Shown: positions 17,305 through 26,127, counted from the stretch's first letter. The stretch is DNA of 64,000 nucleotides from Dyadobacter frigoris (GCF_005280585.1 NZ_SZVO01000010.1:1-64000), one strand, 5' to 3'. Translations and numbers: made by a program. Notes: generated from the sequence alone by a model not told the origin.

Positions 17305-18609
17305 ATGGATCGCAGGAAATTCATTGAACAATCCGTACTCGCGGGAGCAGCATTTTCTTCGCTTCCGCTTTTGACATCATTAAAAAGAACAACGCAGTAT
17401 AAAACAGCCCTGATCGGTTCGGGCTGGTGGGGAACCAATATTCTCCGATGTGCAATTCAGGCCGGAGAATCCAAGGTCGTTGCGCTTTGTGATGTTGACG
17501 AAAACCAATTAAAAATTACTAATACGGAAGTAACAAAACTGACTCCGGACAAGCCTAAGCTTTATAAAGATTACCGGGAAATGCTTTTGAAAGAAAAACC
17601 GGAGATCGTGATCGTCGCCACACCTGATCATTGGCATGCGCTATGCTGTATTGCGGCTATTGAATCCGGGGCGCATGTGTATGTTGAAAAACCTATTTGT
17701 CATACCATTCAGGAAGGCAGAGCAATGGTGAATGCGACCAGAAAACATGGCCGGATCGTACAGGTTGGCACGCACAGACGGGTTTCTCCACATAATGTTT
17801 CAGGCATGGAATTTCTGAAATCAGGAAAAGCAGGAAAAATTGGTATGGCAAGAGCTTTTGTCCATTATGGAGGCGGCCCGGGCCAGAAAGTTGCAGATGA
17901 AGAAGTGCCGAAAGGACTTGACTGGGATATGTATTGTGGCCCGGCGCAAATGGTGCCTTATAACAAAACGATCCACCCGAAAGGATTCCGGAATTATTTG
18001 AATTTCGCCAACGGAACACTGGGCGACTGGGGAATTCATTGGCTGGATCAGGTCATGTGGTGGTCCGAGCAAAAATATCCGAAAAAGGTGTATTCAACCG
18101 GTGGCCGTGCTATTCGTCAGGACAATACCGACGCACCGGATCATCAGGTGGCAGTTTATGATTTTGATGGTTTCACTCTGGAATGGGAACACCGAAATTT
18201 TGGAGCAAATAATGCAGAGAAAACGCATCCGCAGCAAGCCGTCGGTGTTTATTTTTACGGAACAGAAGGCACATTTCACATGGGCTGGCTGGATGGCTGG
18301 ACATTTTATCCTTCCAACCCTAATAAACCTATAATTCATCAGGATGCGCAATTGAATAAACCGGATGATCAGAATATTCAGCAATTGTGGACCAATTTCC
18401 TAAGTTCCATTAAAACAAATACGCCACCAATTTGTGAAATTGAGGTAGGCCAGCGTTCAACAAATCTGGCACTGTTGGGAATGTTGTCTTATAAACTTGG
18501 AAGAAGCATCGTTTGGGACGGAGAAAAGGAAATAATTCCCGGAGACGCTGAGGCAAATAAATTGTTGCGGAGAGATTATCGCGGAGAATGGAAATATCCG
18601 GAAGCCTGA
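17305..18609 (+). CDS. Gfo/Idh/MocA family oxidoreductase with Tat-type signal
   Basis: Protein of 434 aa. It starts with a Tat-like leader (DRRKFIEQSVLAGAAF), suggesting export in folded form with its cofactor. A Rossmann NAD(P)-binding motif follows (ALIGSGWWGTN, 35-45), the family's EKP at 128-130 with the catalytic Lys, and a C-terminal beta-sheet domain with GDWGIHWLDQVMWW. Such Bacteroidota enzymes oxidise or epimerise sugars or inositols, sometimes as glycoside-cleaving 3-keto enzymes, which would fit the DUF1080 protein at 8722 (inference). The probable partner is the acetylxylan-esterase-like gene upstream; a strong terminator follows at 18633-18676. Confidence 0.85.
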   Translation: MDRRKFIEQSVLAGAAFSSLPLLTSLKRTTQYKTALIGSGWWGTNILRCAIQAGESKVVALCDVDENQLKITNTEVTKLTPDKPKLYKDYREMLLKEKPEIVIVATPDHWHALCCIAAIESGAHVYVEKPICHTIQEGRAMVNATRKHGRIVQVGTHRRVSPHNVSGMEFLKSGKAGKIGMARAFVHYGGGPGQKVADEEVPKGLDWDMYCGPAQMVPYNKTIHPKGFRNYLNFANGTLGDWGIHWLDQVMWWSEQKYPKKVYSTGGRAIRQDNTDAPDHQVAVYDFDGFTLEWEHRNFGANNAEKTHPQQAVGVYFYGTEGTFHMGWLDGWTFYPSNPNKPIIHQDAQLNKPDDQNIQQLWTNFLSSIKTNTPPICEIEVGQRSTNLALLGMLSYKLGRSIVWDGEKEIIPGDAEANKLLRRDYRGEWKYPEA

Positions 18610-18632
18610 TAAGCTTCTGTTGCAACTCAACA

Positions 18633-18676
18633 AAAAAACCGGATTGAACGTTTAATAACTTTCAATCCGGTTTTTT
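18633..18676. terminator. Strong bidirectional terminator
   Basis: AAAAAACCGGATTGAA (18633-18648) and its exact complement (18661-18676) form a 16-bp stem with a 12-nt loop, with A and T runs on both sides. It can serve the oxidoreductase on the plus strand and the convergent minus-strand gene at 18701. Confidence 0.85.
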
Positions 18677-18700
18677 AATTTCGATTCTGGCTTACAGCAA

Positions 18701-19057
18701 TTAGTCAATTTTAATAACTTCTGCCGGAATGTTATATTGAGTAATTATTTCACGTGTAAAACGGACGTGACCACGTGGTGCCATTAGATACAATTTAGCA
18801 CCTTTCATTCCTGCCAGTTCGCTCAAAAGTTTCCATTTTGAAACACTTCCCCGAAGCTGATCTGTTTTCATGGACACCTCAAGATAATGTCTGTTGAACA
18901 TATTCACACCTGTAACATCCGGCGTAAATTTCTCATTATCTGCGGCTCTTTCATAAGATTTAGGTGTTTCGAAGCCTTCCATATTGGCTTGAATTTCCTT
19001 AAATCCATGAGCTTGAGCCCATTTTACAACAATGGGAATAAATGATTCCTTTTCCAT
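18701..19057 (-). CDS. Conserved-looking hypothetical protein, possible nuclease-like fold
   Basis: Protein of 118 aa; an ATG three codons upstream (19066) is also possible. It has no signal peptide or membrane segment. Visible features are an N-terminal helix (FIPIVVKWAQAHGFKEI), FTPDVTG at 44-50, YLEVSMKTDQLRG at 58-70 and a C-terminal strand-helix KLYLMAPRGHVRFTREII. The order helix, Asp47, strand with Glu60 and Lys64, then strand-helix recalls PD-(D/E)XK nuclease-like folds, but the spacing is E-x-x-x-K and not E-x-K, so this is a weak structural guess. The gene is solitary and shares the terminator at 18633-18676. Confidence 0.6.
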   Translation of the reverse strand: MEKESFIPIVVKWAQAHGFKEIQANMEGFETPKSYERAADNEKFTPDVTGVNMFNRHYLEVSMKTDQLRGSVSKWKLLSELAGMKGAKLYLMAPRGHVRFTREIITQYNIPAEVIKID

Positions 19058-19242
19058 AAATAACAATGAATGATTTCTTCCCCCGACCGACGGGGAAACT
19101 CAACGTAAAATATTAAAAACTAAACTGAGCAGAGTGAAAGCGTCGTAACCTATAATAGTCGCCAAACAAGCCACATTTCTTACCAATTAGGAAAAGTACT
19201 ATTTTTTCGGCAGACTACAAAATTAATTTATCAGACTAAGTA

Positions 19243-19569
19243 CTAATCATCCAGCTCATCCAGAAAAGAACGATAGGCTCTCAGAAGCTCCTGATGCGTT
19301 TTTGTATTGTTATTAAGTAACGCCAGATCAATTCCTTTCTGATATATTATTTCCGCTTTTTCTATTTTTCCTAACTCGGCAAAAAACGCAGCGGCCGGAT
19401 AATAAGTCGCCAAATAATCGGGATGGTCTGTTAAAAGTTTATCAAAATATTTCTCAGCCTGACCTGAATCAGACTTTAAATATTCCAAAGCTAATGCATA
19501 TATGTTGAACGGATCGTTAGGATCTTCCTCGTAAAAAGTGATCAGATTTTGAAGCAGTGCGTTTTTCAT
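19243..19569 (-). CDS. Small tetratricopeptide-repeat protein
   Basis: Protein of 108 aa, cytoplasmic. Two to three TPR-like helix pairs can be read: DPFNIYALALEYLKSDSGQAEKYFDKLL, then YLATYYPAAAFFAELGKIEKAEIIY, then a terminal helix rich in acidic residues. TPRs mediate protein-protein contacts; the partner is unknown. It is divergent from etfB and separated from it by a 173-bp promoter region. Confidence 0.75.
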   Translation of the reverse strand: MKNALLQNLITFYEEDPNDPFNIYALALEYLKSDSGQAEKYFDKLLTDHPDYLATYYPAAAFFAELGKIEKAEIIYQKGIDLALLNNNTKTHQELLRAYRSFLDELDD

Positions 19570-19585
19570 TTTAATATTGTTATGC

Positions 19586-19617
19586 TTGCATACTATTTAA
19601 GATTTTCTGTATATTCG
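19586..19617 (+). promoter_or_regulatory. Candidate promoter for etfB-etfA
   Basis: TTG at 19586-19588 and TATATTCG at 19610-19617 are separated by 21 bp. This matches the Bacteroidota TTG / TAnnTTTG layout with one mismatch in the -7 box, about 125 bp before the etfB start. Confidence 0.4.
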
Positions 19618-19742
19618 CCATTATAAATTTATTCTTAAAAAATTATAAATAACGACGGTAAACGGCTTTTGGGAATTATCCGGGTAGCGTTTCAAGATAA
19701 TTGCACCAATAGCTTTTGAATCAGTCATTTCCGCATTAAATC

Positions 19743-20480
19743 ATGAAAATACTCGTATGTATTACCAACGTGCCGGATACGACGGCCAAAATAACTTTCA
19801 TCGATAATGACACCAAACTTAATAAAGCCGGTGTACAATTTATAATCGGACCTTATGATGATTATGCACTGGCCCGCGCAGTAGAACTGAAAGAAAAGCT
19901 GGGAGGTTCAGTAACTGTCCTTCATGTGGGAGGAGCTGATGCCGATCCGCAGATCAGAAAAGCACTTGCAATCGGTGCCGATGATGCTATTCGTGTAGAT
20001 TCCGATCCTATTGATTCTTATTTCGTAGCAAGCCAGATTGCGCATGTAGCGGGACAAAATAATTATGATCTTATATTAATGGGCCGGGAATCCATCGATT
20101 TTAATAGTGGTGTGGTGCATGGCCTTGTTGGAGAAATGTTGGGAATCCCCTCCTACTCTCCGGTAATGAAACTTGAAATTGAAGGAACAACGGCTACTTT
20201 GGCTAGAGAAATTGATGGTGGAAAAGAAACGCTTTCGGCTTCATTGCCATTGGTTTTAGGTTGCCAGGAGCCCATTTCTGAATGGAAAATCCCTAACATG
20301 CGTGGTATCATGACTGCGCGTACAAAACCTTTACTGGTGGTTGAGCCAGTTTCTGTTGAAGAATTCACTGTGCCGGAAAACTTTTCACTGCCGGCACCAA
20401 AAGGTGCATGTAAAATGATTCCGGCAGATCAAGCCGAAACACTTATCAAATTATTAAGAACAGAGGCAAAAGTTATTTAA
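19743..20480 (+). CDS. etfB: Electron transfer flavoprotein beta subunit
   Basis: Protein of 245 aa of normal ETF-beta length. Family signatures are MKILVCITNVPDTTAKI at the N-terminus, the AMP-binding region with VTVLHVGGADADPQIRKALAIGADDA, LILMGRESIDFNSGVVHGLVGEMLG, and the late ETF-beta block with IPNMRGIMTARTKPL (about 187-201). With EtfA it forms the soluble heterodimer that carries electrons from acyl-CoA and other flavin dehydrogenases to the respiratory chain. It is 53 bp before etfA, with which it surely forms an operon. Confidence 0.95.
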   Translation: MKILVCITNVPDTTAKITFIDNDTKLNKAGVQFIIGPYDDYALARAVELKEKLGGSVTVLHVGGADADPQIRKALAIGADDAIRVDSDPIDSYFVASQIAHVAGQNNYDLILMGRESIDFNSGVVHGLVGEMLGIPSYSPVMKLEIEGTTATLAREIDGGKETLSASLPLVLGCQEPISEWKIPNMRGIMTARTKPLLVVEPVSVEEFTVPENFSLPAPKGACKMIPADQAETLIKLLRTEAKVI

Positions 20481-20533
20481 TCTTATTTTGACAAAGCAGA
20501 ATTCAGCTTTTCAAATCTTAAAATTGATCAAAA

Positions 20534-21499
20534 ATGTCAGTACTCATATTTGTAGAATTAGATAATGGCTCCGTGAAAAAAACTTCACTGGAAGCCGTTG
20601 CATATGGCGCAGAAGTCGCAAAAATGACGGGAACTACTGCCACCGTTTTGGCACTTGGCAAGGCCGACATATCTTCACTTGAACAAGCAGGAGCTTTTGG
20701 AGCATCCAAAGTTCTTCATGCTTCGGATGACAAATTAACGCATGAAAACAGTCTGGCTTACGCAGATGTGCTCGCACAAGCTGTAAAACAGGAAGACAGC
20801 AAAATTATTATTCTCGCAAAATCCGGACTTGGCGACGCTGTTGCGGCCAGAGCATCTGCTAAATTGAAAGCAGGTATCGTTTCCGGTGTTACGGAATTAC
20901 CGGTAATTAACGGAGGTTTTACAGTGAAGAGAAGCATCTTTACAGGAAAAGCATTTTCTAATGTTGAGATAAAATCGGACATTAAAATTCTGGTTGTAAA
21001 GAAAAACGCTATTGAAGCAATTGAATCATCTGAAAAAGCAACGGTCGAAACTTTCTCCCCGGTTTTGCGTGATCAGGATTTCCAGGCAAGTGTTGGCACT
21101 ATTGAAAAAGCAAGCTCAGAATTATCACTTACAGAGGCTGATATTATCGTTTCCGGTGGGCGCGGCATGAAAGGTCCGGAAAACTGGCAGCCGCTATTGG
21201 ATCTGGCTAAGGCACTTGGTGCGGCAACAGGTTGCTCAAAACCGGTTTCGGATCTTGACTGGCGGCCACATCATGAACACATTGGGCAAACCGGAATTAA
21301 GGTAGCCCCCAACTTATATATTGCCTGCGGGATTTCCGGAGCGATCCAGCATCTTGCGGGAGTGAATGGTTCCAAATATATTGTTGTGATCAACAAAGAT
21401 CCGGAAGCGCCATTTTTCAAAGCCGCAGATTATGGTATTGTTGGTGATGTTTTTGACATTTTACCCAAGCTTACAAAGGCAGTGGAAGACTTGAAATAA
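20534..21499 (+). CDS. etfA: Electron transfer flavoprotein alpha subunit
   Basis: Protein of 321 aa. The N-terminal part (SVLIFVELDNGSVKKTSLEAV) is the ETF alpha/beta fold. The C-terminal FAD-binding domain has VSGGRGMKGPENW (196-208), HEHIGQTGIKVAPNLYIACGISGAIQHLAG and INKDPEAPFFKAADYGIVGD, the classic FAD-binding signature of the alpha subunit. It partners EtfB encoded just upstream. A strong hairpin terminator follows at 21516-21553, closing the two-gene unit. Confidence 0.95.
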   Translation: MSVLIFVELDNGSVKKTSLEAVAYGAEVAKMTGTTATVLALGKADISSLEQAGAFGASKVLHASDDKLTHENSLAYADVLAQAVKQEDSKIIILAKSGLGDAVAARASAKLKAGIVSGVTELPVINGGFTVKRSIFTGKAFSNVEIKSDIKILVVKKNAIEAIESSEKATVETFSPVLRDQDFQASVGTIEKASSELSLTEADIIVSGGRGMKGPENWQPLLDLAKALGAATGCSKPVSDLDWRPHHEHIGQTGIKVAPNLYIACGISGAIQHLAGVNGSKYIVVINKDPEAPFFKAADYGIVGDVFDILPKLTKAVEDLK

Positions 21500-21515
21500 C
21501 CAATTGTTTTCGGAG

Positions 21516-21560
21516 ATAACCCGACTTGCATTTTTTTATGCAGGTCGGGTTATTTATTTT
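21516..21560 (+). terminator. Intrinsic terminator after etfA
   Basis: ATAACCCGACTTGCAT (21516-21531) pairs almost perfectly with ATGCAGGTCGGGTTAT (21538-21553), one mismatch, 6-nt T-rich loop, then a T-rich tail. It lies 17 bp after the etfA stop. Confidence 0.85.
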
Positions 21561-21588
21561 TGCATTCGATTACGTTTCCGTAACTTTG
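21559..21588 (+). promoter_or_regulatory. Candidate promoter for the bifunctional nuclease gene
   Basis: TTTG at 21559-21562 and TAACTTTG at 21581-21588 are separated by 18 bp and match the Bacteroidota -33/-7 consensus well. A second perfect -7 box, TATTTTTG, lies at 21613-21620 without a well-spaced -33 partner. Either would leave a leader of roughly 150-180 nt before the GTG start at 21775. Confidence 0.55.
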
Positions 21589-21774
21589 AAAATGTAAAAA
21601 TAACTGTATTATTATTTTTGTAGACCACTGGCTGCTAAGCTTATATCTACAAAAAAACAGTTAAGCCTACATTTTCACTATCAGGAATCGAATCAGAAAG
21701 AATCTTAGTACCCATTGCGCAAAATCATCAGAACTGTTTAGAAAACCGTTGCGTTAGCCCATTAAAGTCCAAAC

Positions 21775-22374
21775 GTGAAAAAAATTAAGTTAGAAATATT
21801 GGGGCTTTCCCCAAGCCAGTCTCAGGCAGGTTCCTTCGCTCTTGTTTTAGGCGAAGAATTAGGAAACCGCCGTCTTCCTATTATCATCGGCGTGTTCGAA
21901 GCGCAGGCCATTGCCGTCCAAATTGAGAACATTGTTCCAAACCGGCCAATGACGCATGACCTTTTCAAATCCTTTGCCGAAGGAATGAATTATACCTTGA
22001 AAGAAATCGTGATTTCAGATTTGAAAGAAGGTATTTTTTACGCCAAAATTGTTTGTAAAGACAGTTTACGTGAAGTTGAAATTGATGCACGCCCATCTGA
22101 TGCAATTGCGATTGGATTGCGTTTTGATATTCCGATTTATACTTACGAAGCCATCTTGTCAGAAGCCGGAATCATTTCCAGTTCGCTGACAGAAGATGAA
22201 GAAGACGGGGATGAAGAAGCTGTGAAAGAAACTTTGCAGTCGCGCGGAAGCCTTATGGACCAGTTGAGAGATCTTTCCTTTGACGAACTTCAGCGTATGC
22301 TGGACGACGCACTTTCAAAAGAAGATTACGAGAAAGCTGCGAAAATCCGGGACGAAATGAGCAAGAGAAATTAA
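21775..22374 (+). CDS. Bifunctional nuclease family protein (DUF151) with UVR motif
   Basis: Protein of 199 aa starting with GTG. Residues 1-135 are a BFN/DUF151 domain: LSPSQSQAGSFALVLGE, RRLPIIIGVFEAQAIAVQIE, RPMTHDLFKSF and IDARPSDAIAIGLRF. The C-terminus (about 165-199) is a UvrB/UvrC motif (LQRMLDDALSKEDYEKAAKI), a coiled-coil hairpin used for protein contacts. Characterised BFN proteins cut DNA and RNA, but the role in Bacteroidota is unsettled. It stands as a single gene between a good promoter (21559-21588) and a terminator (22410-22430), just before the ftsX operon. Confidence 0.88.
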   Translation: MKKIKLEILGLSPSQSQAGSFALVLGEELGNRRLPIIIGVFEAQAIAVQIENIVPNRPMTHDLFKSFAEGMNYTLKEIVISDLKEGIFYAKIVCKDSLREVEIDARPSDAIAIGLRFDIPIYTYEAILSEAGIISSSLTEDEEDGDEEAVKETLQSRGSLMDQLRDLSFDELQRMLDDALSKEDYEKAAKIRDEMSKRN

Positions 22375-22409
22375 CCAAATTCCTGCCGGAATAGTTAAAA
22401 ATAGTTAAG

Positions 22410-22430
22410 ACCCGGTTTTACCGGGTTCTT
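22410..22430 (+). terminator. Short intrinsic terminator
   Basis: ACCCGG (22410-22415) and CCGGGT (22421-22426) flank a TTTTA loop and are followed by TCTT. The T tail is weak. It lies between the bifunctional nuclease gene and ftsX. Confidence 0.6.
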
Positions 22431-22510
22431 ATGTGATATTAATCCTTATTTTTGCCATTAATACTTCGCAAGTAAGTTTTACAAACCTGATTCGCGTAAT
22501 ATTCCTTTTT

Positions 22511-23395
22511 ATGTCTAAAAAAAAGAAGAAGATTGGTAGTTACCCTAACGCAATGATTGTGATGAGCCTTACGGCGGCATTATTTCTGATCGGCTTTTGC
22601 GGACTTCTGGTATTACAATCAAAAAAACTGGTTTCGATCATTCGTCAGAATATTGAAGTGCGGGTTTTCATTGACAAGGCGGTAACAAAGGCAGGTCAGG
22701 ATTCATTACTTACCGTTTTGAAAAGCAAACCTTATGTACTTAATGCTCCGGAAGCTACAAATCCCATCACTTTTGTATCAAAAGAGGAAGCTGCAAAAGA
22801 GTTCATAGAAGGCACAAAGGAAGATTTCACTGCTTTTTTGGGAGAAAATCCATTGCGTGACAGTTACCGTGTAAAAATCGGTGAGGATTATTTTGAAGAG
22901 TCGAAATTACAGGCGATCAAAAAAGACATTGAGAAAGCCAACGGCGTTTATGAAGTTGTTTATCAGGAAGATCTTGCTGACAACATCAATCGTAACGTGA
23001 CGAAAATTTATGCCGTACTGGCAAGTTTCGCACTAATTATGCTGATTATCATTGTCTTACTTGTTAACAATACGATTAAACTGGCAATTTATTCCCAGCG
23101 TTTTTTAATCAGAAGTATGCAGCTTGTTGGCGCTACGAACGGATTTATCCAGCGCCCGTATATTATCCGTGGTGCTATGCAAGGCACTATTGGCGGCATA
23201 CTTGCAGGTGGATTACTAATTGGTTTACAGCAAATTGCGGTCCGCAATGTTGAAGGTCTTGCGATGTTGCAGGAATATGATAAGCTTGTTATTTTGATAG
23301 CTGTTGTACTTGGACTTGGTATACTCGTTGGCATTGCAAGCACATATCAATCGCTTGCCCGTTATTTGCGCATGGCTTTGGACGATTTATATTAA
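22511..23395 (+). CDS. ftsX: Cell division protein FtsX
   Basis: Protein of 294 aa: a lysine-rich cytoplasmic start (MSKKKKKIGSYPN), a first membrane segment (about 19-40), a large extracytoplasmic domain (about 45-165) with FVSKEEAAKEF, then three membrane segments with the FtsX motif LVGATNGFIQRPYIIRGAMQG. With FtsE, whose gene is not here, it activates peptidoglycan hydrolases at the division site. The open frame reaches upstream to 22433, but the ATG at 22511 gives the usual N-terminus. It leads the conserved cluster ftsX-DUF3098-uppP-truB-ribF. Confidence 0.92.
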   Translation: MSKKKKKIGSYPNAMIVMSLTAALFLIGFCGLLVLQSKKLVSIIRQNIEVRVFIDKAVTKAGQDSLLTVLKSKPYVLNAPEATNPITFVSKEEAAKEFIEGTKEDFTAFLGENPLRDSYRVKIGEDYFEESKLQAIKKDIEKANGVYEVVYQEDLADNINRNVTKIYAVLASFALIMLIIIVLLVNNTIKLAIYSQRFLIRSMQLVGATNGFIQRPYIIRGAMQGTIGGILAGGLLIGLQQIAVRNVEGLAMLQEYDKLVILIAVVLGLGILVGIASTYQSLARYLRMALDDLY

Positions 23396-23431
23396 TTGAA
23401 TTATAAAACCTTACCTGTTAAAAAAATATTT

Positions 23432-23647
23432 ATGAGCAACACAAAAAATAGTCTTCCTTTCGGAGCGTCAAATTACAAAATGATGCTGATCGGATTAGCC
23501 GTGATTTTAATAGGATTCGCGGTAATGAGCATGGATAAAGAAGAATTTGGTTTTGGTGCATTGGGTTTAACCGTTGGGCCTATCATTGTTGTGATTGGTT
23601 TTGTCGTTGAGTTCTGGGCCATTTTACGTAAACCAGCTAATTCATGA
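23432..23647 (+). CDS. DUF3098 small membrane protein
   Basis: Protein of 71 aa with two predicted membrane helices (YKMMLIGLAVILIGFAVM and a second one, about 45-64) separated by a short loop with MDKEEFG. This is the DUF3098 family, found in Bacteroidota between ftsX and uppP; function unknown. The start at 23432 is preferred to 23396, which touches the ftsX stop. Its stop overlaps the uppP start by 4 bp (ATGA), so translation is likely coupled and it should act with envelope synthesis or division. Confidence 0.85.
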   Translation: MSNTKNSLPFGASNYKMMLIGLAVILIGFAVMSMDKEEFGFGALGLTVGPIIVVIGFVVEFWAILRKPANS

Positions 23648-24423
23648 CCATTTGGCAGGCTATTATTTTAGCAATTGTTGAAGGAATTACAGAATTCCTA
23701 CCCGTTTCATCCACTGGCCACATGATCATCGCATCCTCCGTTATGGGGATCAGCCATCTGGACTTCACCAAAATGTTTACCGTTAATATTCAGTTCGGAG
23801 CTATTCTTTCCGTTGTGGTTTTATACTGGAAACGTTTTTTTCAATCCACTGATTTTTATTTCAAGCTTTTTGTAGCCTTTCTTCCGGCTGCCGTTCTTGG
23901 ATTTTTATTGAACGATCTGATCGATTCAATGCTTGAAAATGTTGTTGTTGTAGCAATCTCACTTTTAGTTGGTGGAATTATTTTGATCTTTATTGACCGC
24001 ATTGCAAACGATGAAACCAAAGAGAGAGAAATATCTTATTTTGATGCCTTGAAAATTGGCTTTTTTCAGTGTATTGCCATGATTCCGGGCGTTTCCAGAT
24101 CTGCGTCCACTATTATTGGAGGAATGCTTCAGGGTCTTTCGCGCAAGCAGGCTGCTGAATTTTCATTTTTTCTTGCAGTACCAACAATGGCTGCGGCGGG
24201 CGGTTATAAGCTTTTAAAAACGTACGATACAATTCAGGCTTCTGATATCCAGACTTTATTGATTGGTAATGTGATCGCATTTATTGTAGCGATGCTGGCC
24301 ATTAAATTTTTCATTAATTTCCTTACAAAATACGGTTTCAAAGTCTTTGGCTACTATCGTATCATTTTAGGAATTATTCTATTGGCATTATTGGCGTCGG
24401 GCTACAAACTTGACATCGTATAA
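23644..24423 (+). CDS. uppP: Undecaprenyl-diphosphatase
   Basis: Protein of 259 aa, polytopic. Both signatures of the BacA/UppP family are present: EGITEFLPVSSTGHM (13-27) with the active-site Glu and Ser/Thr residues, and MIPGVSRSASTIIGG (near 141-155). It dephosphorylates undecaprenyl diphosphate to recycle the lipid carrier for peptidoglycan and surface glycans, and so serves the polysaccharide locus at 33.6-42.3 kb as well. It overlaps DUF3098 by 4 bp and is followed after 52 bp by truB. Confidence 0.95.
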   Translation: MTIWQAIILAIVEGITEFLPVSSTGHMIIASSVMGISHLDFTKMFTVNIQFGAILSVVVLYWKRFFQSTDFYFKLFVAFLPAAVLGFLLNDLIDSMLENVVVVAISLLVGGIILIFIDRIANDETKEREISYFDALKIGFFQCIAMIPGVSRSASTIIGGMLQGLSRKQAAEFSFFLAVPTMAAAGGYKLLKTYDTIQASDIQTLLIGNVIAFIVAMLAIKFFINFLTKYGFKVFGYYRIILGIILLALLASGYKLDIV

Positions 24424-24475
24424 TTTTTTGTGACGAAAGATTGAGGAGATTATTTTAAGATAACATTAGCAAAGT

Positions 24476-25177
24476 TTGAGTAACGAGACGACCATACAAG
24501 ACGAAGGAGAAGTTCTTTTGATTGACAAACCACTAAGATGGACATCGTTTGATGTTGTCAACAAAATAAAAAGAGCTTGTAAATATAATAAAATCGGTCA
24601 TGCCGGCACGCTGGATCCTCTCGCGACCGGCTTGCTCATTTTATGTACAGGAAAGAAAACGAAGATTATTGATACCTATCAGGCGCAGGAAAAGGAATAT
24701 ACCGGCACTTTTGTTTTGGGTAAAACAACGCCTTCCGTTGATCTGGAAACGGAATTTGACGCAGAATTCCCAACCGATCATATTACTCCGGAAGTGCTTG
24801 AAACTGCCAGAAAAACTTTTCTCGGTCAAATCGAACAGATACCACCGATCTATTCTGCTGTTAAGGTGGATGGTGAACGGCTTTACAAAAAAGCTCGCCG
24901 TGGTGAAACTGCTGAAATTAAAAAACGCAGCGTGGAAATTTCACTTTTTGAAATTGACAGCACCAGTTTCCCAGCCATAGATTTCAGGATCATTTGTTCA
25001 AAAGGAACATATATTCGAAGTATTGTAAGAGATTTCGGTGTTGCGGCAGGAAGCGGAGCCTATCTGAGCATTTTATGTCGTACCAGAATCGGTGCCTTTG
25101 AACTAAAAGATGCTAAAAACCTGACCGATTTCATCTACCAGAAACGTGTTGAATTGAAGTTACCAGTTGACGAATGA
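24476..25177 (+). CDS. truB: tRNA pseudouridine(55) synthase
   Basis: Protein of 233 aa. It has LLIDKPLRWTSFDVVNKI, the catalytic loop GHAGTLDPLATGLL with Asp47, and SKGTYIRSIVRDFG, all hallmarks of TruB, which forms pseudouridine 55 in the T-loop of tRNAs. The protein is short at the C-terminus, lacking the extra PUA-like domain, as is common in Bacteroidota. The start is TTG at 24476; no ATG is placed as well. Its stop overlaps the ribF start by 4 bp (ATGA). Confidence 0.95.
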   Translation: MSNETTIQDEGEVLLIDKPLRWTSFDVVNKIKRACKYNKIGHAGTLDPLATGLLILCTGKKTKIIDTYQAQEKEYTGTFVLGKTTPSVDLETEFDAEFPTDHITPEVLETARKTFLGQIEQIPPIYSAVKVDGERLYKKARRGETAEIKKRSVEISLFEIDSTSFPAIDFRIICSKGTYIRSIVRDFGVAAGSGAYLSILCRTRIGAFELKDAKNLTDFIYQKRVELKLPVDE

Positions 25178-26109
25178 ACATATACCACAGCCTTGATTCC
25201 TTTCACAGATTGGAATGCGCAGTCGTAACCAGTGGCACTTTTGATGGCTTGCATATTGGCCATAAAAAAATACTTTCCCGGCTAAAAGAAATTAGTACTC
25301 AATGCGGCGGCGAATCTACCGTGCTCACTTTTTGGCCACATCCAAGAATGGTAGTTTCAGAAGATAGCCAGGATTTACAGTTACTTTCTACCATTGACGA
25401 AAAAATAGAATTATTTTCTCAAATGGGTATCCAGCATTTGGCGATCATTCCATTTACCAGAGCTTTTTCTGAATTGTCATCAGAAGATTTCATCCGTCAG
25501 ATTCTCGTTGAGAAAATCGGGACAAAAAAGCTTGTTATTGGCTATGATCACCGGTTTGGAAGAAACCGGGAAGGAAGTTTTGAATTTCTTCAAAAAAATG
25601 CATCCGCTTATGGTTTTGAAGTAGAAGAAATTCCCCGTCAGGATATTGAAGATCTTGCGATCAGTTCTTCCAGAATTCGTCATTCTTTATTGTCGGGAAA
25701 TGTAGATGAGGCAAAATATCTTTTGGGACGCCCCTACTCGATTACCGGTCTGGTTGTAAAAGGCAAGCAATTGGGAAGGACAATTGGATTTCCAACAGCC
25801 AATATTCAGCTTCACGAATCTTACAAGCTGATTCCGGCAAATGGCGTATATGTAATCAAAGCATATTACAATGGAGATGTTTATCAGGGAATGCTTAATA
25901 TTGGCGTTCGCCCGACTGTTGACGGCACTTTCCGTACTATTGAAGCTAATCTTTTTGATTTTGACAAAGAAATTTACGGCGAAGATTTAACCATTGAATT
26001 GCTGCACTATCTTCGTTCGGAACAAAAATTCAATGGTCTCGATGCTTTGATCCAACAAATCAAGATTGACAAGCAGAATACAATCGCATTCTTTAATAAT
26101 CAGAAATAA
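25174..26109 (+). CDS. ribF: Bifunctional riboflavin kinase/FAD synthetase
   Basis: Protein of 311 aa. The N-terminal nucleotidyltransferase half has SGTFDGLHIGHKKIL with the HxGH motif and ISSSRIRHSLLSG (near 165-177). The C-terminal riboflavin kinase half has GRTIGFPTANI and NGVYVIKAYYNG. It converts riboflavin to FMN and FAD, which the ETF proteins encoded about 4 kb upstream need. It is the last gene of the ftsX-ribF cluster, translationally coupled to truB, and is followed by a strong terminator. Confidence 0.95.
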   Translation: MNIYHSLDSFHRLECAVVTSGTFDGLHIGHKKILSRLKEISTQCGGESTVLTFWPHPRMVVSEDSQDLQLLSTIDEKIELFSQMGIQHLAIIPFTRAFSELSSEDFIRQILVEKIGTKKLVIGYDHRFGRNREGSFEFLQKNASAYGFEVEEIPRQDIEDLAISSSRIRHSLLSGNVDEAKYLLGRPYSITGLVVKGKQLGRTIGFPTANIQLHESYKLIPANGVYVIKAYYNGDVYQGMLNIGVRPTVDGTFRTIEANLFDFDKEIYGEDLTIELLHYLRSEQKFNGLDALIQQIKIDKQNTIAFFNNQK

Positions 26110-26127
26110 GAAAAGATAAATTTGTAA

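Noticed and set aside
19081..19095. CCCCG-ACCGA-CGGGG hairpin upstream of the gene at 18701
   Set aside because: It has a stem of only five pairs, no T run and a position upstream of the gene's start; not enough to call a terminator or regulatory site.
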